From Nitrosopumilus adriaticus (lineage in GTDB: Archaea > Thermoproteota > Nitrososphaeria > Nitrososphaerales > Nitrosopumilaceae), in contig NZ_CP011070.1 of assembly GCF_000956175.1 (NCBI RefSeq), positions 984,147 to 1,048,146 of the forward strand: 64,000 bases of DNA, read 5' to 3'. Every line of letters starts with the position of its first letter. Within the stretch, counting starts at the first letter, position 1. Made by a program: the position numbers and the translations under genes. The notes beneath the pieces are model-generated. The model did not search any database. It saw nothing but the letters and a program-made list of their open reading frames with translations, and was not told the DNA's origin. Shown piece by piece: positions 44,138-53,090 of the stretch.

Positions 44138-44560
44138 TTACCCAACACTAATAGTAAAGATACCTTTTGTTTTTGGATCTTGTAGTAATGTAACCATGTC
44201 TCTAGGCAACAGATCAGATGCCTTATCACATTTAATTGCCAATGTTCTCGGACAAATAAAATCACTTTTTCGAATTACAATATCTTCAGTATGAGAAAGT
44301 ATCAATTCAGGATGGCCTTTTCCCTCTAAAACAAATTCTTTATCTGCAACACGAATAGAAAATTTAATTTTTGATTCAGGATTTTTTAATTGGTTTTTTA
44401 ATTCCAAAGGCAAATCGGCACAGCTAGAACTTGCATTAACGCCAATAATACAGTCACCTTGTGGAGTTAAATGAGATTCCTTTGTAATCTCAATTGTTTT
44501 TTGATGATTTGATCTAATATTTTCGTGTCCTGAAAATAAAATTTCAAATTTCACAATCAT
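44138..44560 (-). CDS. DUF371 family protein
   Basis: A 140-residue soluble protein matching the archaeal DUF371 family: FSGHENIRSNHQKTIEITKE at the start, GDCIIGVNASSSC, and SHTEDIVIRKSDF near the end. Length and conserved Cys/Asp-rich segment agree with the family. The activity of DUF371 is not established. It is followed upstream by a Cys-rich membrane protein. Confidence 0.78.
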   Translation of the reverse strand: MIVKFEILFSGHENIRSNHQKTIEITKESHLTPQGDCIIGVNASSSCADLPLELKNQLKNPESKIKFSIRVADKEFVLEGKGHPELILSHTEDIVIRKSDFICPRTLAIKCDKASDLLPRDMVTLLQDPKTKGIFTISVG

Positions 44561-44615
44561 TAATAATTAAAAACTCAAATTAAACTTTACAAGTAATTCC
44601 TTACATCTAAAAAAT

Positions 44616-44987
44616 TCATTGCTTCCATTTTTGTGCTTCAACAATGCATTTATCATAAAAATCAGGAGCGACATAATTACAAACTCTATCCTGGAATTTT
44701 CTAAAGAACTTTCCAAGGCATTCATATTGATTTTCCTCATCTTCAATATACGACAAACATGTTTGAGGGCTTCTTTTCATATAGGCAAAATTACTAATGC
44801 ATTCTTGAGGATTATCAAATTTCATACACATATCTGGCTCATCCATTCGCAACGCAGAATTTACTTCTTTTACCAAAGATTTTTCTGAAGACACAGAGGT
44901 AAAAGAACCAATTATAGAAAATGCCAGAACCATAATTACTGCTATCATCATAATACCACCAATAGTAAAACCAAACATTGGATTCAT
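44616..44987 (-). CDS. Membrane-anchored Cys-rich protein
   Basis: A 123-residue protein with one N-terminal membrane helix (residues about 7-30, GGIMMIAVIMVLAFSIIG) and an outer domain with six Cys (MCMKF, ECISNF, TCLSY, ECLGK, VCNYV, KCIVE), evenly spaced, that suggests three disulphides. The family was not recognised. It would be a candidate substrate for the DsbA-like or CcdA/DipZ enzymes in the window. Confidence 0.65.
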   Translation of the reverse strand: MNPMFGFTIGGIMMIAVIMVLAFSIIGSFTSVSSEKSLVKEVNSALRMDEPDMCMKFDNPQECISNFAYMKRSPQTCLSYIEDEENQYECLGKFFRKFQDRVCNYVAPDFYDKCIVEAQKWKQ

Positions 44988-45152
44988 TTTATAGATCTAT
45001 AATATTGCAATAATTCTAATAAAATACAGGATATTTTATTTTGATAAACAGGATATTATATGTAAAAATCTTAATTTTAGAAAAATAAAGATACGATCAG
45101 TATTTTGTCGAGCCTATGGAAAAAAATAAAATCTTCCTCAGCGAGAGTACGG

Positions 45153-45160
45153 TTTAAATT
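45153..45160 (+). promoter_or_regulatory. psmA TATA box
   Basis: TTTAAATT, centre 28 bp before ATG 45185, giving a near-leaderless message. Confidence 0.55.
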
Positions 45161-45184
45161 GTACATTCAAAGCATTGGAATTAA

Positions 45185-45922
45185 ATGCTTCCTGCACAAC
45201 AAGGTTACGATAGAGCAATCACAGTATTTTCCCCAGATGGCAGATTATACCAAGTCGAATATGCCATAGAAACAGTACGAAGAGGAACAATTGCTGTTGG
45301 TGTGAAATGTAAAGATGGAATTATTATTGCAGTTGAAGAAAAACCAAGAAAATTACAAATTTCAAAAACAGCTCAAAAGATTTTTCAAATAGATGATCAT
45401 GTAGGTGTTGCAGCGGCAGGATATATTCCAGATGCAAGAAGTCAAGTAGACAATGCACGATTCTTTTCTCAAAGTAACAAAATGATTTATGATGAATCAG
45501 TAGAGGTTGAAACTATTGCAAAACATTTAGCTGACCAATGTCAACAATATACCCAATATGCAGGAGTGAGACCTTATGGTGTTGCATTAATTCTAGGCGG
45601 AGTTGTAAATAACACCCCACAGTTGTATCTAACCGATCCTAGTGGAACTTACATTTCCTATGATGCAATTGCAATTGGTTCAGGCTCTGATCAAGTTACA
45701 GACTTTTTAGAAAAAACATACAAAGATGATCTTTCATTAGACGATGCTGCCACATTAGCTGCTGCTGGAATTTATCTATCAAGTGAGGATAAAGAAAGTA
45801 CAAGTCACATCAGAATGGCACATATAAAAACAGAGACTGGTTTATACGAATTAGTTTCAGACGAGCAGATTGCAAATTATGCAAAAACTGCTAAAGAGAA
45901 ATATCCACACGACCAAAAGTAA
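45185..45922 (+). CDS. psmA: Proteasome alpha subunit
   Basis: The structural ring of the 20S proteasome, 245 aa. The N-terminal signature YDRAITVFSPDGRLYQVEYAI is complete, and the helix that gates the pore and the RPYGVALILGGV core follow. It is not the catalytic type (no N-terminal Thr). Archaeal cells pair it with a beta subunit, which is not in the window. A SPOUT methyltransferase follows. Confidence 0.96.
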   Translation: MLPAQQGYDRAITVFSPDGRLYQVEYAIETVRRGTIAVGVKCKDGIIIAVEEKPRKLQISKTAQKIFQIDDHVGVAAAGYIPDARSQVDNARFFSQSNKMIYDESVEVETIAKHLADQCQQYTQYAGVRPYGVALILGGVVNNTPQLYLTDPSGTYISYDAIAIGSGSDQVTDFLEKTYKDDLSLDDAATLAAAGIYLSSEDKESTSHIRMAHIKTETGLYELVSDEQIANYAKTAKEKYPHDQK

Positions 45923-45953
45923 TCATACAAGTGGTCTTAGGAGAATAAATCAA

Positions 45954-46766
45954 ATGAAATTATCCGTTGCCATTCCAGAATCTGCATTATCTGACGAATC
46001 ACTGAAAATAGATAAAACAAGAAAAATTTCAGTTCTTGCAAGAGCATGTGCAATTTTTAAGATTGACACAATATTCGTTTACCAAGAAGGGAACAACAGG
46101 AATGACGGGAGCTTGATGGTAATGATTTTAAAATATTTAGAGACACCTCAATTTTTGAGAAGAAGGTTATTTCCAAAGATGAATGATCTGAAATTTGCAG
46201 GAGTTTTACAGCCACTCAAAATTCCAAGTCACATCACTCCAGTTAATTCTAAGAAAATAATTCCAGGAGATGTAAGAGAAGGAATTGTAATTAGTGTCAA
46301 AGGTAAACGGTTTGTCGATGTAGGGATCAACCAATTAATTCCATTTTTTGGAAAGACATCCATAGGTAAAAGAGTAACAGTACAATTCAAAGAAGGATAT
46401 CCAAAATTATCTGTAAAAGAAATTGATAAAGCAGAAATTCAGTCCTATTGGGGATATTCGGTAAAAGAGAGAGCAAATTTATTTTCGATATTGGCAGAAT
46501 GGAAAGGCAACATCATCATAACATCAAGAAAAGGCAAAACTGCCACTAAAGAACAGATTGCAAAATATGTAAAATCAGATCAGCCAACACTCGTAGTTTT
46601 TGGATCTCCTGAGAAAGGAGTTCACGAAATACTTGGCGGTAAAATGAAAAACGTTCAAAATGCAAAATCATTGAACTTTTTTCCAAATCAAGCAACAGAA
46701 ACTGTACGTCTAGAGGAGGCTTTACTTGGGACATTAGCAATAATTAATGCTCAAAGCACTTCATGA
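45954..46766 (+). CDS. SPOUT-class RNA methyltransferase
   Basis: A 270-residue protein from ATG 45954 (MKLSVAIPESAL), 31 bp after psmA; the frame opens earlier, but inside psmA. The SPOUT knot features are KISVLARACAIFKID near the N-terminus and the C-terminal AdoMet loop VFGSPEKGVHEILGG, with TVRLEEALLGTLAI last. An OB-like insert (about 95-150) sits between. This family is often found beside rpl3 and modifies RNA. The base modified is unknown. Confidence 0.82.
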   Translation: MKLSVAIPESALSDESLKIDKTRKISVLARACAIFKIDTIFVYQEGNNRNDGSLMVMILKYLETPQFLRRRLFPKMNDLKFAGVLQPLKIPSHITPVNSKKIIPGDVREGIVISVKGKRFVDVGINQLIPFFGKTSIGKRVTVQFKEGYPKLSVKEIDKAEIQSYWGYSVKERANLFSILAEWKGNIIITSRKGKTATKEQIAKYVKSDQPTLVVFGSPEKGVHEILGGKMKNVQNAKSLNFFPNQATETVRLEEALLGTLAIINAQSTS

Positions 46767-46767
46767 T

Positions 46768-46878
46768 ATGCCAGAGAAAAAAAATTTCCTATTATTTGCT
46801 ATTGCATTAGGAGTAGCAGGAATAATTATTGGCGGAATAACAATTTGGAACATGGCAACAGATTTGTTAAACCCATAA
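46768..46878 (+). CDS. Single-helix membrane miniprotein (36 aa)
   Basis: ATG 46768, TAA 46876-46878. One helix (FLLFAIALGVAGIIIGGITIW) with a charged start (MPEKKN) and a short end. It begins 1 bp after the methyltransferase stop. Such single-helix proteins near the ribosomal cluster could be a small translocon or respiratory part; no homologue was recognised. Confidence 0.55.
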   Translation: MPEKKNFLLFAIALGVAGIIIGGITIWNMATDLLNP

Positions 46879-46891
46879 AATTTTAGTCACT

Positions 46892-46927
46892 CATCGTTAA
46901 CTTGGTTTTTTTTTCTGGTTAACGATG
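46892..46927. promoter_or_regulatory. 10-bp inverted repeat before the ribosomal operon
   Basis: CATCGTTAAC (46892-46901) and its exact reverse complement (46918-46927) flank a 16-base spacer with a T9 run (46906-46914). As RNA it could end the psmA unit; as DNA it is a good operator 10 bp upstream of the rpl3 TATA box. Confidence 0.6.
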
Positions 46928-46937
46928 TCTCACATGG

Positions 46938-46945
46938 TTTAATAG
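46938..46945 (+). promoter_or_regulatory. rpl3 operon TATA box
   Basis: TTTAATAG, centre about 29 bp before ATG 46971, placing the start of the ribosomal message within a few bases of the codon. Confidence 0.55.
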
Positions 46946-46970
46946 AGGGATTTCAAGATGCGATTTATCC

Positions 46971-47963
46971 ATGGGAGCTAGAAAAAACCATCAACCACGT
47001 AGAGGAAGTCTTGCATATTCACCTAGAGTGCGTGCAAAAAGTATGGAGGCACGTATTAGAGCATGGCCAAAATTAAATTCTGAAGAGCCAAAAATTTTAG
47101 CCCACTGCGGATTCAAAGCTGGATGTGTTCAGATAGTAAGTATTGATGATAGAGAAAAAGTTCCAAATGCAGGAAAACAGCTCGTTAGTCTTGGAACAGT
47201 CCTAGTTACACCACCAGTATTGATTTTAGGCATTAGAGGATATTCAAAAGATCATGACGGTATGCATGCAGAGTTTGATGTCTATGCAGAAGATATTCCA
47301 AAATACATTTCAAAAGAAATTACACTAAAAAACAAAGAAGGTGCATTGGAAAATGCAGAGAAATCAATTAAAAAAATAAAAGAAATTTTTGCAATAGTTG
47401 CAGTATCACCCAGAGCAGCAGGACTAGAACAGAAAAAACCTTACATTTTTGAAGCTTCAGTAAGTGGAGGAGACATACAAAAGCAGTTTGCTCATGTAAA
47501 AGAATTACTTGGAAAAGAAATTAAGATTGATCAAATTTTTGAAACGGGAGCAAGTGTAGATGTTGCTGCAATTACTAAAGGTAAAGGATGGCAAGGTGTA
47601 ATTCAAAGATGGGGAGTAAAAAAGAAACAACACAAGTCAAGAAAGACAGTCAGAGAAGTTGGTTCTCTTGGTCCAATATCACCACAAAGTGTCATGTATA
47701 CAGTTCCAAGAGCAGGACAAATGGGATTTCATCAAAGGGTAGAATATGATAAACGAATAATGATTATGGGTAATGCGGATGATAAACAAATTAAAATCAA
47801 TCCAGACGGAGGGTTCAAACACTTTGGACTTGTTAAAGGTGATTTCATCATTCTAAAAGGATCAGTCCCAGGAACATATAGAAGATTAATCAAACTAAGA
47901 AGTCAAATTAGAAATGTACCAGCTAAAATCAATAAGCCAAACATTTTGGAGGTAGTAATCTAA
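46971..47963 (+). CDS. rpl3: Ribosomal protein uL3
   Basis: Large-subunit assembly protein. MGARKNHQPRRGSLAYSPR at the N-terminus, and the core GWQGVIQRWGVKKKQHKS with RRAGQMGFHQR-type end (VPRAGQMGFHQRVEYDK) are diagnostic. 330 aa is the archaeal length. It is the first gene of a 16-gene block; rpl4 starts on its last base (TAATG). Confidence 0.96.
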   Translation: MGARKNHQPRRGSLAYSPRVRAKSMEARIRAWPKLNSEEPKILAHCGFKAGCVQIVSIDDREKVPNAGKQLVSLGTVLVTPPVLILGIRGYSKDHDGMHAEFDVYAEDIPKYISKEITLKNKEGALENAEKSIKKIKEIFAIVAVSPRAAGLEQKKPYIFEASVSGGDIQKQFAHVKELLGKEIKIDQIFETGASVDVAAITKGKGWQGVIQRWGVKKKQHKSRKTVREVGSLGPISPQSVMYTVPRAGQMGFHQRVEYDKRIMIMGNADDKQIKINPDGGFKHFGLVKGDFIILKGSVPGTYRRLIKLRSQIRNVPAKINKPNILEVVI

Positions 47964-48775
47964 TGAAAACAGCAGTACATACTACAACTGGAACAAAAGA
48001 TGGTGAAGTAGAACTACCCTTAGTATTTTCAACTCCATTTAGACGAGAATTAATTCACAAGGCTTTCACTAATTTAACATCCCACAAATTCCAACCACAA
48101 GGAAGACATCCATCTGCAGGTCAAGATGTTGTTGCAGATTCAAATGATCCTCCAACAGGTCAGGGTGTTTCCAGAGTTGCTAGAAGTACAGGTGGAGGCG
48201 GCGGAAGACAAGGTCAGGGTGCAGAAGTAGCATCTACCAGAGGTGGAAGACAAGCACATCCACCAATCGTAGGCAAAGTAATTTACAAAAAATTAAACAA
48301 AAAAGAAAATAAATTGGCATTGTGTTCTGCAATTGCTGCAACAGCATCAAAAGAACTTGTAGGTCAAAGAGGCCATAAAATTGAAGGCATAGAATCATTC
48401 CCAATTATCGTATCAGATGAAATTGAATCAATTTCAAAAACAAACGAAATGACAAAAATCCTAGATGCTCTAAAACTTACACAGGATGTAGAAAGATTAG
48501 AGTCTAGAAAACCACGTTCTGGACAATCAAGACTTAGAGGGAGAAGTAAAAAAGTTGGAAAAAGTGTTTTGTTTGTTACAAAAGACGATTCAAATATCAA
48601 AAAAGCAATTGGTGCATTACCAGGAGTAGAAGCAAAAAGTGTCAAAGATTTGAGTGTGCTTGATTTAGCACCAGGTTCTGATCCAATTAGATTAACAGTA
48701 TATTCTAAATCAGCAATTGAAGAAATTGGAAAAATAAAATCAACACATCTAGAAGTTATGGTGAAAACACAATGA
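47963..48775 (+). CDS. rpl4: Ribosomal protein uL4
   Basis: Lines the peptide exit tunnel. The loop GRQGQGAEVASTRGGRQAHPP (about 85-105) and SRKPRSGQSRLRGRSKKVGKS-like helix identify it. 270 aa is normal for archaea. It overlaps rpl3 by 1 bp and rpl23 by 4 bp. Confidence 0.95.
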   Translation: MKTAVHTTTGTKDGEVELPLVFSTPFRRELIHKAFTNLTSHKFQPQGRHPSAGQDVVADSNDPPTGQGVSRVARSTGGGGGRQGQGAEVASTRGGRQAHPPIVGKVIYKKLNKKENKLALCSAIAATASKELVGQRGHKIEGIESFPIIVSDEIESISKTNEMTKILDALKLTQDVERLESRKPRSGQSRLRGRSKKVGKSVLFVTKDDSNIKKAIGALPGVEAKSVKDLSVLDLAPGSDPIRLTVYSKSAIEEIGKIKSTHLEVMVKTQ

Positions 48776-49038
48776 ATGTAGATCAAGCAAGTAAAATCAT
48801 CTTAAAACCATACATTACGGAAAAAACATTTGCCATGGTAGAAAATGAAAGTAAAATTTGTTTTATCGTAGAAAGATCTGCAAGTAAACCAGAAATTGCC
48901 GAGGCTGTAAAAGCTCTTTACAATCAAAACGTCACAAATGTCAACACTGCAAGAACAATTTATGGCAAAAAAGCATTTGTTCAATTTGAAAATACTGAAA
49001 AAGCCAGAGATTTGGCAACAAAGATAGGAATGCTATAA
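48772..49038 (+). CDS. rpl23: Ribosomal protein uL23
   Basis: An 88-residue tunnel-exit protein that docks the signal recognition particle. KIILKPYITEKTFAMVEN is the signature and VNTARTIYGKKAFVQF the end. In most archaea rpl2 follows; here there is only a 44-bp spacer before rps19. Confidence 0.95.
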   Translation: MNVDQASKIILKPYITEKTFAMVENESKICFIVERSASKPEIAEAVKALYNQNVTNVNTARTIYGKKAFVQFENTEKARDLATKIGML

Positions 49039-49069
49039 TATGGACCACAAAACTCGAAGTACATTAACA

Positions 49070-49075
49070 GAGGAG
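49070..49075 (+). promoter_or_regulatory. Ribosome binding site of rps19
   Basis: GAGGAG, 7 bases before TTG 49083, which settles TTG as the start since the frame has a stop at 49065-49067. Confidence 0.7.
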
Positions 49076-49082
49076 AAGAAGA

Positions 49083-49478
49083 TTGGTTAAAGAATTTCTA
49101 TACAGAGGCATTCCAAAAGAGGAGCTTGACAGTATGTCCTTAGAAAAATTATTCTTATTATTCAATTCCAGACAAAGAAGATCACTTACAAGAGGAATTA
49201 CCGATGGAAAGAGAAAATTGATTGAAGAAATAAAAGCTGCAAAAGCAGGCAAAGTAAAAAATCCTATCAAAACTCATGTTAGAGATTTGATTGTTTTACC
49301 ATACATGGTAGGAGTTACAGTAAACGTATTTTCAGGAAAAGAGTTCCGTCCAGTAAACATCACAACAGAAATGATCGGGCATTACTTAGGAGAATACGTA
49401 ATAACAAACAAGAGAGTTTCACACGGTGCCCCAGGTGTAGGTGCATCAAGATCCAGTCTCTACGTACCACTAAAGTGA
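49083..49478 (+). CDS. rps19: Ribosomal protein uS19
   Basis: A 131-residue small-subunit head protein. EFLYRGIPKEELDSM at the N-terminus, NSRQRRSLTRG and THVRDLIVLPYMVG in the core, and MIGHYLGEYVITNK with HGAPGVGASRSS at the end. It starts at TTG 49083. Confidence 0.95.
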   Translation: MVKEFLYRGIPKEELDSMSLEKLFLLFNSRQRRSLTRGITDGKRKLIEEIKAAKAGKVKNPIKTHVRDLIVLPYMVGVTVNVFSGKEFRPVNITTEMIGHYLGEYVITNKRVSHGAPGVGASRSSLYVPLK

Positions 49479-49483
49479 TTATT

Positions 49484-49942
49484 ATGGGTAGATTCAATTA
49501 CGCTTTCCAAAATTATGATGCAACGAAACATGTACGTTCATCATTAAGAGAAAAAGACATCTCACACAAACATGCACGTGAAGTTGCAGTTTCTATCAAA
49601 GGATTGTCAATTGAGAAAGCAAGAGACTATCTTCTTGCAGTAATTAACAAAAAAAGAGCAGTTGCATTTAGAAGATACAAAAATCAAGTTGGGCATAAAG
49701 CAGATCCTGGTATGATGTCAGGTCGTTATCCACAAAAAACCGCAAAAGAGTTTATCAAAGTTTTAGATAATTTAGAATCAAATGCAGAATACAAAGGAAT
49801 GGATTTAGATAGATTAAAAATAGTAAATGCTACTGTTCACAAAGGCGTAATTGTAAAAAGATTCATTCCAAGAGCTATGGGAAGAGCAACTCCCAAAAAC
49901 AACGTATTAACTCACGTAGAATTGGTGGCACAGGAGATTTAG
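49484..49942 (+). CDS. rpl22: Ribosomal protein uL22
   Basis: A 152-residue tunnel protein. ATG 49484 ([12 protein letters not shown]) is chosen over GTG 49475, which overlaps the rps19 stop. [20 protein letters not shown] and the tunnel loop [16 protein letters not shown] are characteristic. Confidence 0.95.
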   Translation: MGRFNYAFQNYDATKHVRSSLREKDISHKHAREVAVSIKGLSIEKARDYLLAVINKKRAVAFRRYKNQVGHKADPGMMSGRYPQKTAKEFIKVLDNLESNAEYKGMDLDRLKIVNATVHKGVIVKRFIPRAMGRATPKNNVLTHVELVAQEI

Positions 49943-49944
49943 AA

Positions 49945-50700
49945 ATGTCAGCAGTCAAAAATGTAATTAAAGACAACTACAACATGATGCTTCTCAAAGA
50001 TTATCTTAGAGAAGCAATTAAAGATGCAGGATTCTCACATGCAGAAATCTCAAAAACACCAGTTGGTACAAGGGTTGCACTACATGTAACTAGACCAGGA
50101 ATTGTTATTGGAAGAAAAGGTTCTGGAATCAGAGCACTTACAGACAAACTTGCATCAGATTTCGGATTAAAAAATCCACAAATTTCAGTAGTGGAAATTG
50201 AAAAACCAGAATTAGCTCCAAGTGTAATGTGTAATAGAATGGCAGCACATCTTGAAAGAGGAACAGCATTTAGAAGAGCAACAATGTGGACATTAAAACA
50301 AATAATGGAAAATGGTGCAATGGGTGTCCAAATAACCATTTCAGGAAAACTTAGAGGTGACCGTTCTGCTTTTGAAAAACATACAGCAGGAATATTACCA
50401 AGAGCAGGCCATCACGCAGAAGTCATCGTTGCAGAAGACATTGCTCACGTAAAAACAGCCATGGGGTTAATTGGTATTAGAATAAGAATTGCAAATAAAG
50501 CTAAACTCGTTCCAGAATTTGAAATGAAAACCGAAAAAGCTATGAATACAAAACAAATCAAAGACAAGGGTACTGGAAAAATGCGAGACGAGACTGCAGC
50601 TGAAACAAAAGCTAGAACAGAATCAGAACAAATTGCACTTGAAGAAGAAAAAATGAAAGAACTTGAAACATTAGAAGAAGAGGAGGCACAATTGAAATGA
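49945..50700 (+). CDS. rps3: Ribosomal protein uS3
   Basis: A 251-residue mRNA-entry protein with an N-terminal KH domain ([18 protein letters not shown]) and the domain-2 core [18 protein letters not shown]. The last 55 residues are an acidic Lys/Glu-rich extension. Its stop overlaps rpl29 (ATGA). Confidence 0.95.
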   Translation: MSAVKNVIKDNYNMMLLKDYLREAIKDAGFSHAEISKTPVGTRVALHVTRPGIVIGRKGSGIRALTDKLASDFGLKNPQISVVEIEKPELAPSVMCNRMAAHLERGTAFRRATMWTLKQIMENGAMGVQITISGKLRGDRSAFEKHTAGILPRAGHHAEVIVAEDIAHVKTAMGLIGIRIRIANKAKLVPEFEMKTEKAMNTKQIKDKGTGKMRDETAAETKARTESEQIALEEEKMKELETLEEEEAQLK

Positions 50701-50903
50701 CCAGAATCAGCATGAAAACAATAAAGCAATTAAATGAAAAAGATCTTAAGAGTAAAATTCAAGAGACACGTAGTGAACTTGCAAAACTTAGAGTAGATGC
50801 CTCTAAAGGCACACTAAGAAAAGAGAGTGGCAAATTAAAACCACTACGTCACGACATTGCACGAATGCTAACCAGAATAAACGAGATGAAAAGAGAAAAA
50901 TGA
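50697..50903 (+). CDS. rpl29: Ribosomal protein uL29
   Basis: A 68-residue two-helix protein ([40 protein letters not shown]). It overlaps both its neighbours (ATGA at each side), as in the compact cluster. Confidence 0.93.
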   Translation: MTRISMKTIKQLNEKDLKSKIQETRSELAKLRVDASKGTLRKESGKLKPLRHDIARMLTRINEMKREK

Positions 50904-51166
50904 TAACTGCAGATAATATTACATCACATGAATTCATAGGATTGAACACAGAGATTGTAAAATCTACCAATCCTCAAGTAATAGGATTAAATGGAAGAAT
51001 CATTAATGAAACAAAATCAATGTTCACAATAAACACAATAAATGGCGATAAATCAATGGCAAAATCAACAAACAGTTGGAAATTTTCAATAAACAATAAC
51101 GACATAGTAGTTGACGGTTCAAAAATTACTAAAAGACCTTTTGACAGATTAGGAGCTAAAGCATGA
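50900..51166 (+). CDS. rnp1: RNase P protein component 1 (Rpp29/POP4)
   Basis: An 88-residue Sm-like protein of the tRNA 5'-processing ribozyme. EFIGLNTEIVKSTNPQVIGL and GRIINETKSMFTINTING are the Rpp29 strand pattern. It lies between rpl29 and rps17, its normal place in archaeal ribosomal clusters. Confidence 0.9.
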   Translation: MITADNITSHEFIGLNTEIVKSTNPQVIGLNGRIINETKSMFTINTINGDKSMAKSTNSWKFSINNNDIVVDGSKITKRPFDRLGAKA

Positions 51167-51486
51167 CACGAGATATCGGATTAAAAGTAAAAGAACCAAA
51201 AGAGCAATGTACAGACAAACATTGTCCATTCCACGGAAATTTATCAATTAGAGGAAAACTCTTTGATGGAAAAGTTACTGGAAGTAAAGCTAAACAAACT
51301 ATCACATTACAAAAAGATGCACCAATTTACTTTAGCAAGTTCAAGAGATATGCAAGAGGAACAAGTACAATTCACGCACACGTTCCAGAATGTATCGATG
51401 TTGAAACAGGAAATCATGTTTTGACTGCAGAGTGCAGACCAATATCAAAGTCTGTATCATATGTTGTTGTGGAGGTTAAAGCATAA
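51163..51486 (+). CDS. rps17: Ribosomal protein uS17
   Basis: A 107-residue OB-fold protein. DKHCPFHGNLSIRGKLFDGKV and the long central KRYARGTSTIHAHVPECID are the archaeal signature. It follows rnp1 by ATGA overlap. Confidence 0.94.
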   Translation: MTRDIGLKVKEPKEQCTDKHCPFHGNLSIRGKLFDGKVTGSKAKQTITLQKDAPIYFSKFKRYARGTSTIHAHVPECIDVETGNHVLTAECRPISKSVSYVVVEVKA

Positions 51487-51487
51487 C

Positions 51488-51910
51488 ATGGCAAAACAAG
51501 CAGGTAAAGGAGTAGAGGAATTCCGTCCATATGTTACCCGTTCAATTCCTGTAGGTGCAAATATTGTATGTGCAGACAACTCTGGCGCTAAAATTTTAGA
51601 AGTTATCAATGTTCCAAGACACAAAACAAGAGTGTCCAGACTTCCTGCAGCAGCTGTAGGAGATTTTTGCAATGTGGTCGTAAAGAAAGGACCGGCAGAA
51701 TTAAGAAAACAAGTCTATGGAGCAGTTATTGTTAGGCAAAAATATGCAGTTCGTAGATTAAACGGTGTAAGAGTTTGTTTTGAGGATAACGCAGCAGTGT
51801 TGATTACACCTGAAGGAGAAACAAAAGGAACAGACATCAAAGGACCAGTAGCAGCAGAAGCTTCAGAAAAATGGCCAAGAGTAGCTAACTTGGCATCAAT
51901 GGTGGTATGA
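51488..51910 (+). CDS. rpl14: Ribosomal protein uL14
   Basis: A 140-residue protein from ATG 51488 (MAKQAGKGVEEF). VCADNSGAKILEVINVP and VVKKGPAELRKQVYGAVIVRQ are diagnostic. The frame opens 9 codons earlier inside rps17, which is not used. Confidence 0.94.
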   Translation: MAKQAGKGVEEFRPYVTRSIPVGANIVCADNSGAKILEVINVPRHKTRVSRLPAAAVGDFCNVVVKKGPAELRKQVYGAVIVRQKYAVRRLNGVRVCFEDNAAVLITPEGETKGTDIKGPVAAEASEKWPRVANLASMVV

Positions 51911-51914
51911 TAAA

Positions 51915-52370
51915 ATGAAACCAACAAAAATGCGCAATAATATGATTTTTCGTGCAACATTTCAAACTAGAAGTAAACAACTTGGAAGCACATTATCAAA
52001 GGATCTTCGTAAAAAATATGGAAAGAGAAGTGTTCGTGCAATTGAAGGTGACAGTGTGACAATACTCCGAGGAGAATTCAAAGGAGTTGAAGGAAAAATA
52101 TCCAAAGTATCTACTCAAAAAAGCAGTGTTGCAATTGATGGAGTAAAGAAAGAAAAAACTAAAGGAGATAAATTTGATGTTTATATTCACACATCTAATC
52201 TGTTAGTAACTTCACTTAGTACTGATGACAAATGGAGAATTTTAAAACTTGAGGGCAAGAATCCAAGCAAGCAACCTAAAGTGACACCTACAAAAGATAC
52301 TCCAACTAAAGAAGAGCCTAAAGAAACAAAAGTAGAAGAAAAAAATGAAAAAAAGGAAGATGAGAATTAA
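51915..52370 (+). CDS. rpl24: Ribosomal protein uL24
   Basis: A 151-residue protein with a KOW motif (GDSVTILRGEFKGVEGKISKV) and a disordered Pro/Thr/Lys-rich tail of about 35 residues (TPTKDTPTKEEPKETK). rps4e starts on its last base. Confidence 0.93.
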   Translation: MKPTKMRNNMIFRATFQTRSKQLGSTLSKDLRKKYGKRSVRAIEGDSVTILRGEFKGVEGKISKVSTQKSSVAIDGVKKEKTKGDKFDVYIHTSNLLVTSLSTDDKWRILKLEGKNPSKQPKVTPTKDTPTKEEPKETKVEEKNEKKEDEN

Positions 52371-53086
52371 TGGTAAGTATAGCAGGCAGTAAAAAACTCA
52401 AACGTCAAATGGCCCCACAGTTCTGGGGAATTAACAGAAAAAGCAAACGATTTGTAATTACTGTAAAACCAGGTCCACATAAAAAAAGTCATGCAGTACC
52501 ATCTGCAGTATTTCTAAGAGACATGTTAAACATCGTCACTAGTCTTAGGGAAGCAAAAAGTTCAATTTATTCAGGAAAGATAAAAGTAGACGGAATTGTT
52601 AGAAAATCACTTCATCATGCAATAGGGCTAATGGATGTTGTAGAGTTGGAAAATGTTTCAGAGGTTTATCGTTTAGTTCCTACTGAAGAAAAATTACTAC
52701 AACCAATAAAGATTAACGAATCTGAGAAATCAAAAAAATTGGTCAGAGTCACAAGTAAGACTACCATCAATAAAGGGCAAACACAAATAGGATTTCATGA
52801 TGGGCGTTCAATAATTTCAGATAGCAAAGTAAGTGTTGGAGATACATGTTTGATTCAAATTCCAGAAGTTAAAATTCTCGAAATTATTAAATTAGAAGTA
52901 GGAAGTCACGGTTTAGTAACACGTGGAAATAACACAGGTAAAGTAGGAAAGATTGAAACAATCGAAGAAGGAACATTCATTCTTCCAAAAAGAGTTATTC
53001 TAGCACTAGAAGATAGAAAAATCGAGATTCCTGCAGACATCATCATGTCAATTGGTAAAGGAGAGCCAGTTATTCAAATAAAGTGA
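52370..53086 (+). CDS. rps4e: Ribosomal protein eS4
   Basis: A 238-residue archaeal/eukaryotic small-subunit protein. The S4-like start KRQMAPQFWGINRKSKRF, the core RDMLNIVTSLREAKSSIYSG and a central KOW-like RGNNTGKVGKIETIEEG are typical. Confidence 0.94.
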   Translation: MVSIAGSKKLKRQMAPQFWGINRKSKRFVITVKPGPHKKSHAVPSAVFLRDMLNIVTSLREAKSSIYSGKIKVDGIVRKSLHHAIGLMDVVELENVSEVYRLVPTEEKLLQPIKINESEKSKKLVRVTSKTTINKGQTQIGFHDGRSIISDSKVSVGDTCLIQIPEVKILEIIKLEVGSHGLVTRGNNTGKVGKIETIEEGTFILPKRVILALEDRKIEIPADIIMSIGKGEPVIQIK

Positions 53087-53090
53087 TCTT

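Noticed and set aside
49040..49090. 16-codon ORF between rpl23 and rps19
   Set aside because: Too short, no family features; the ribosome site in it serves rps19.
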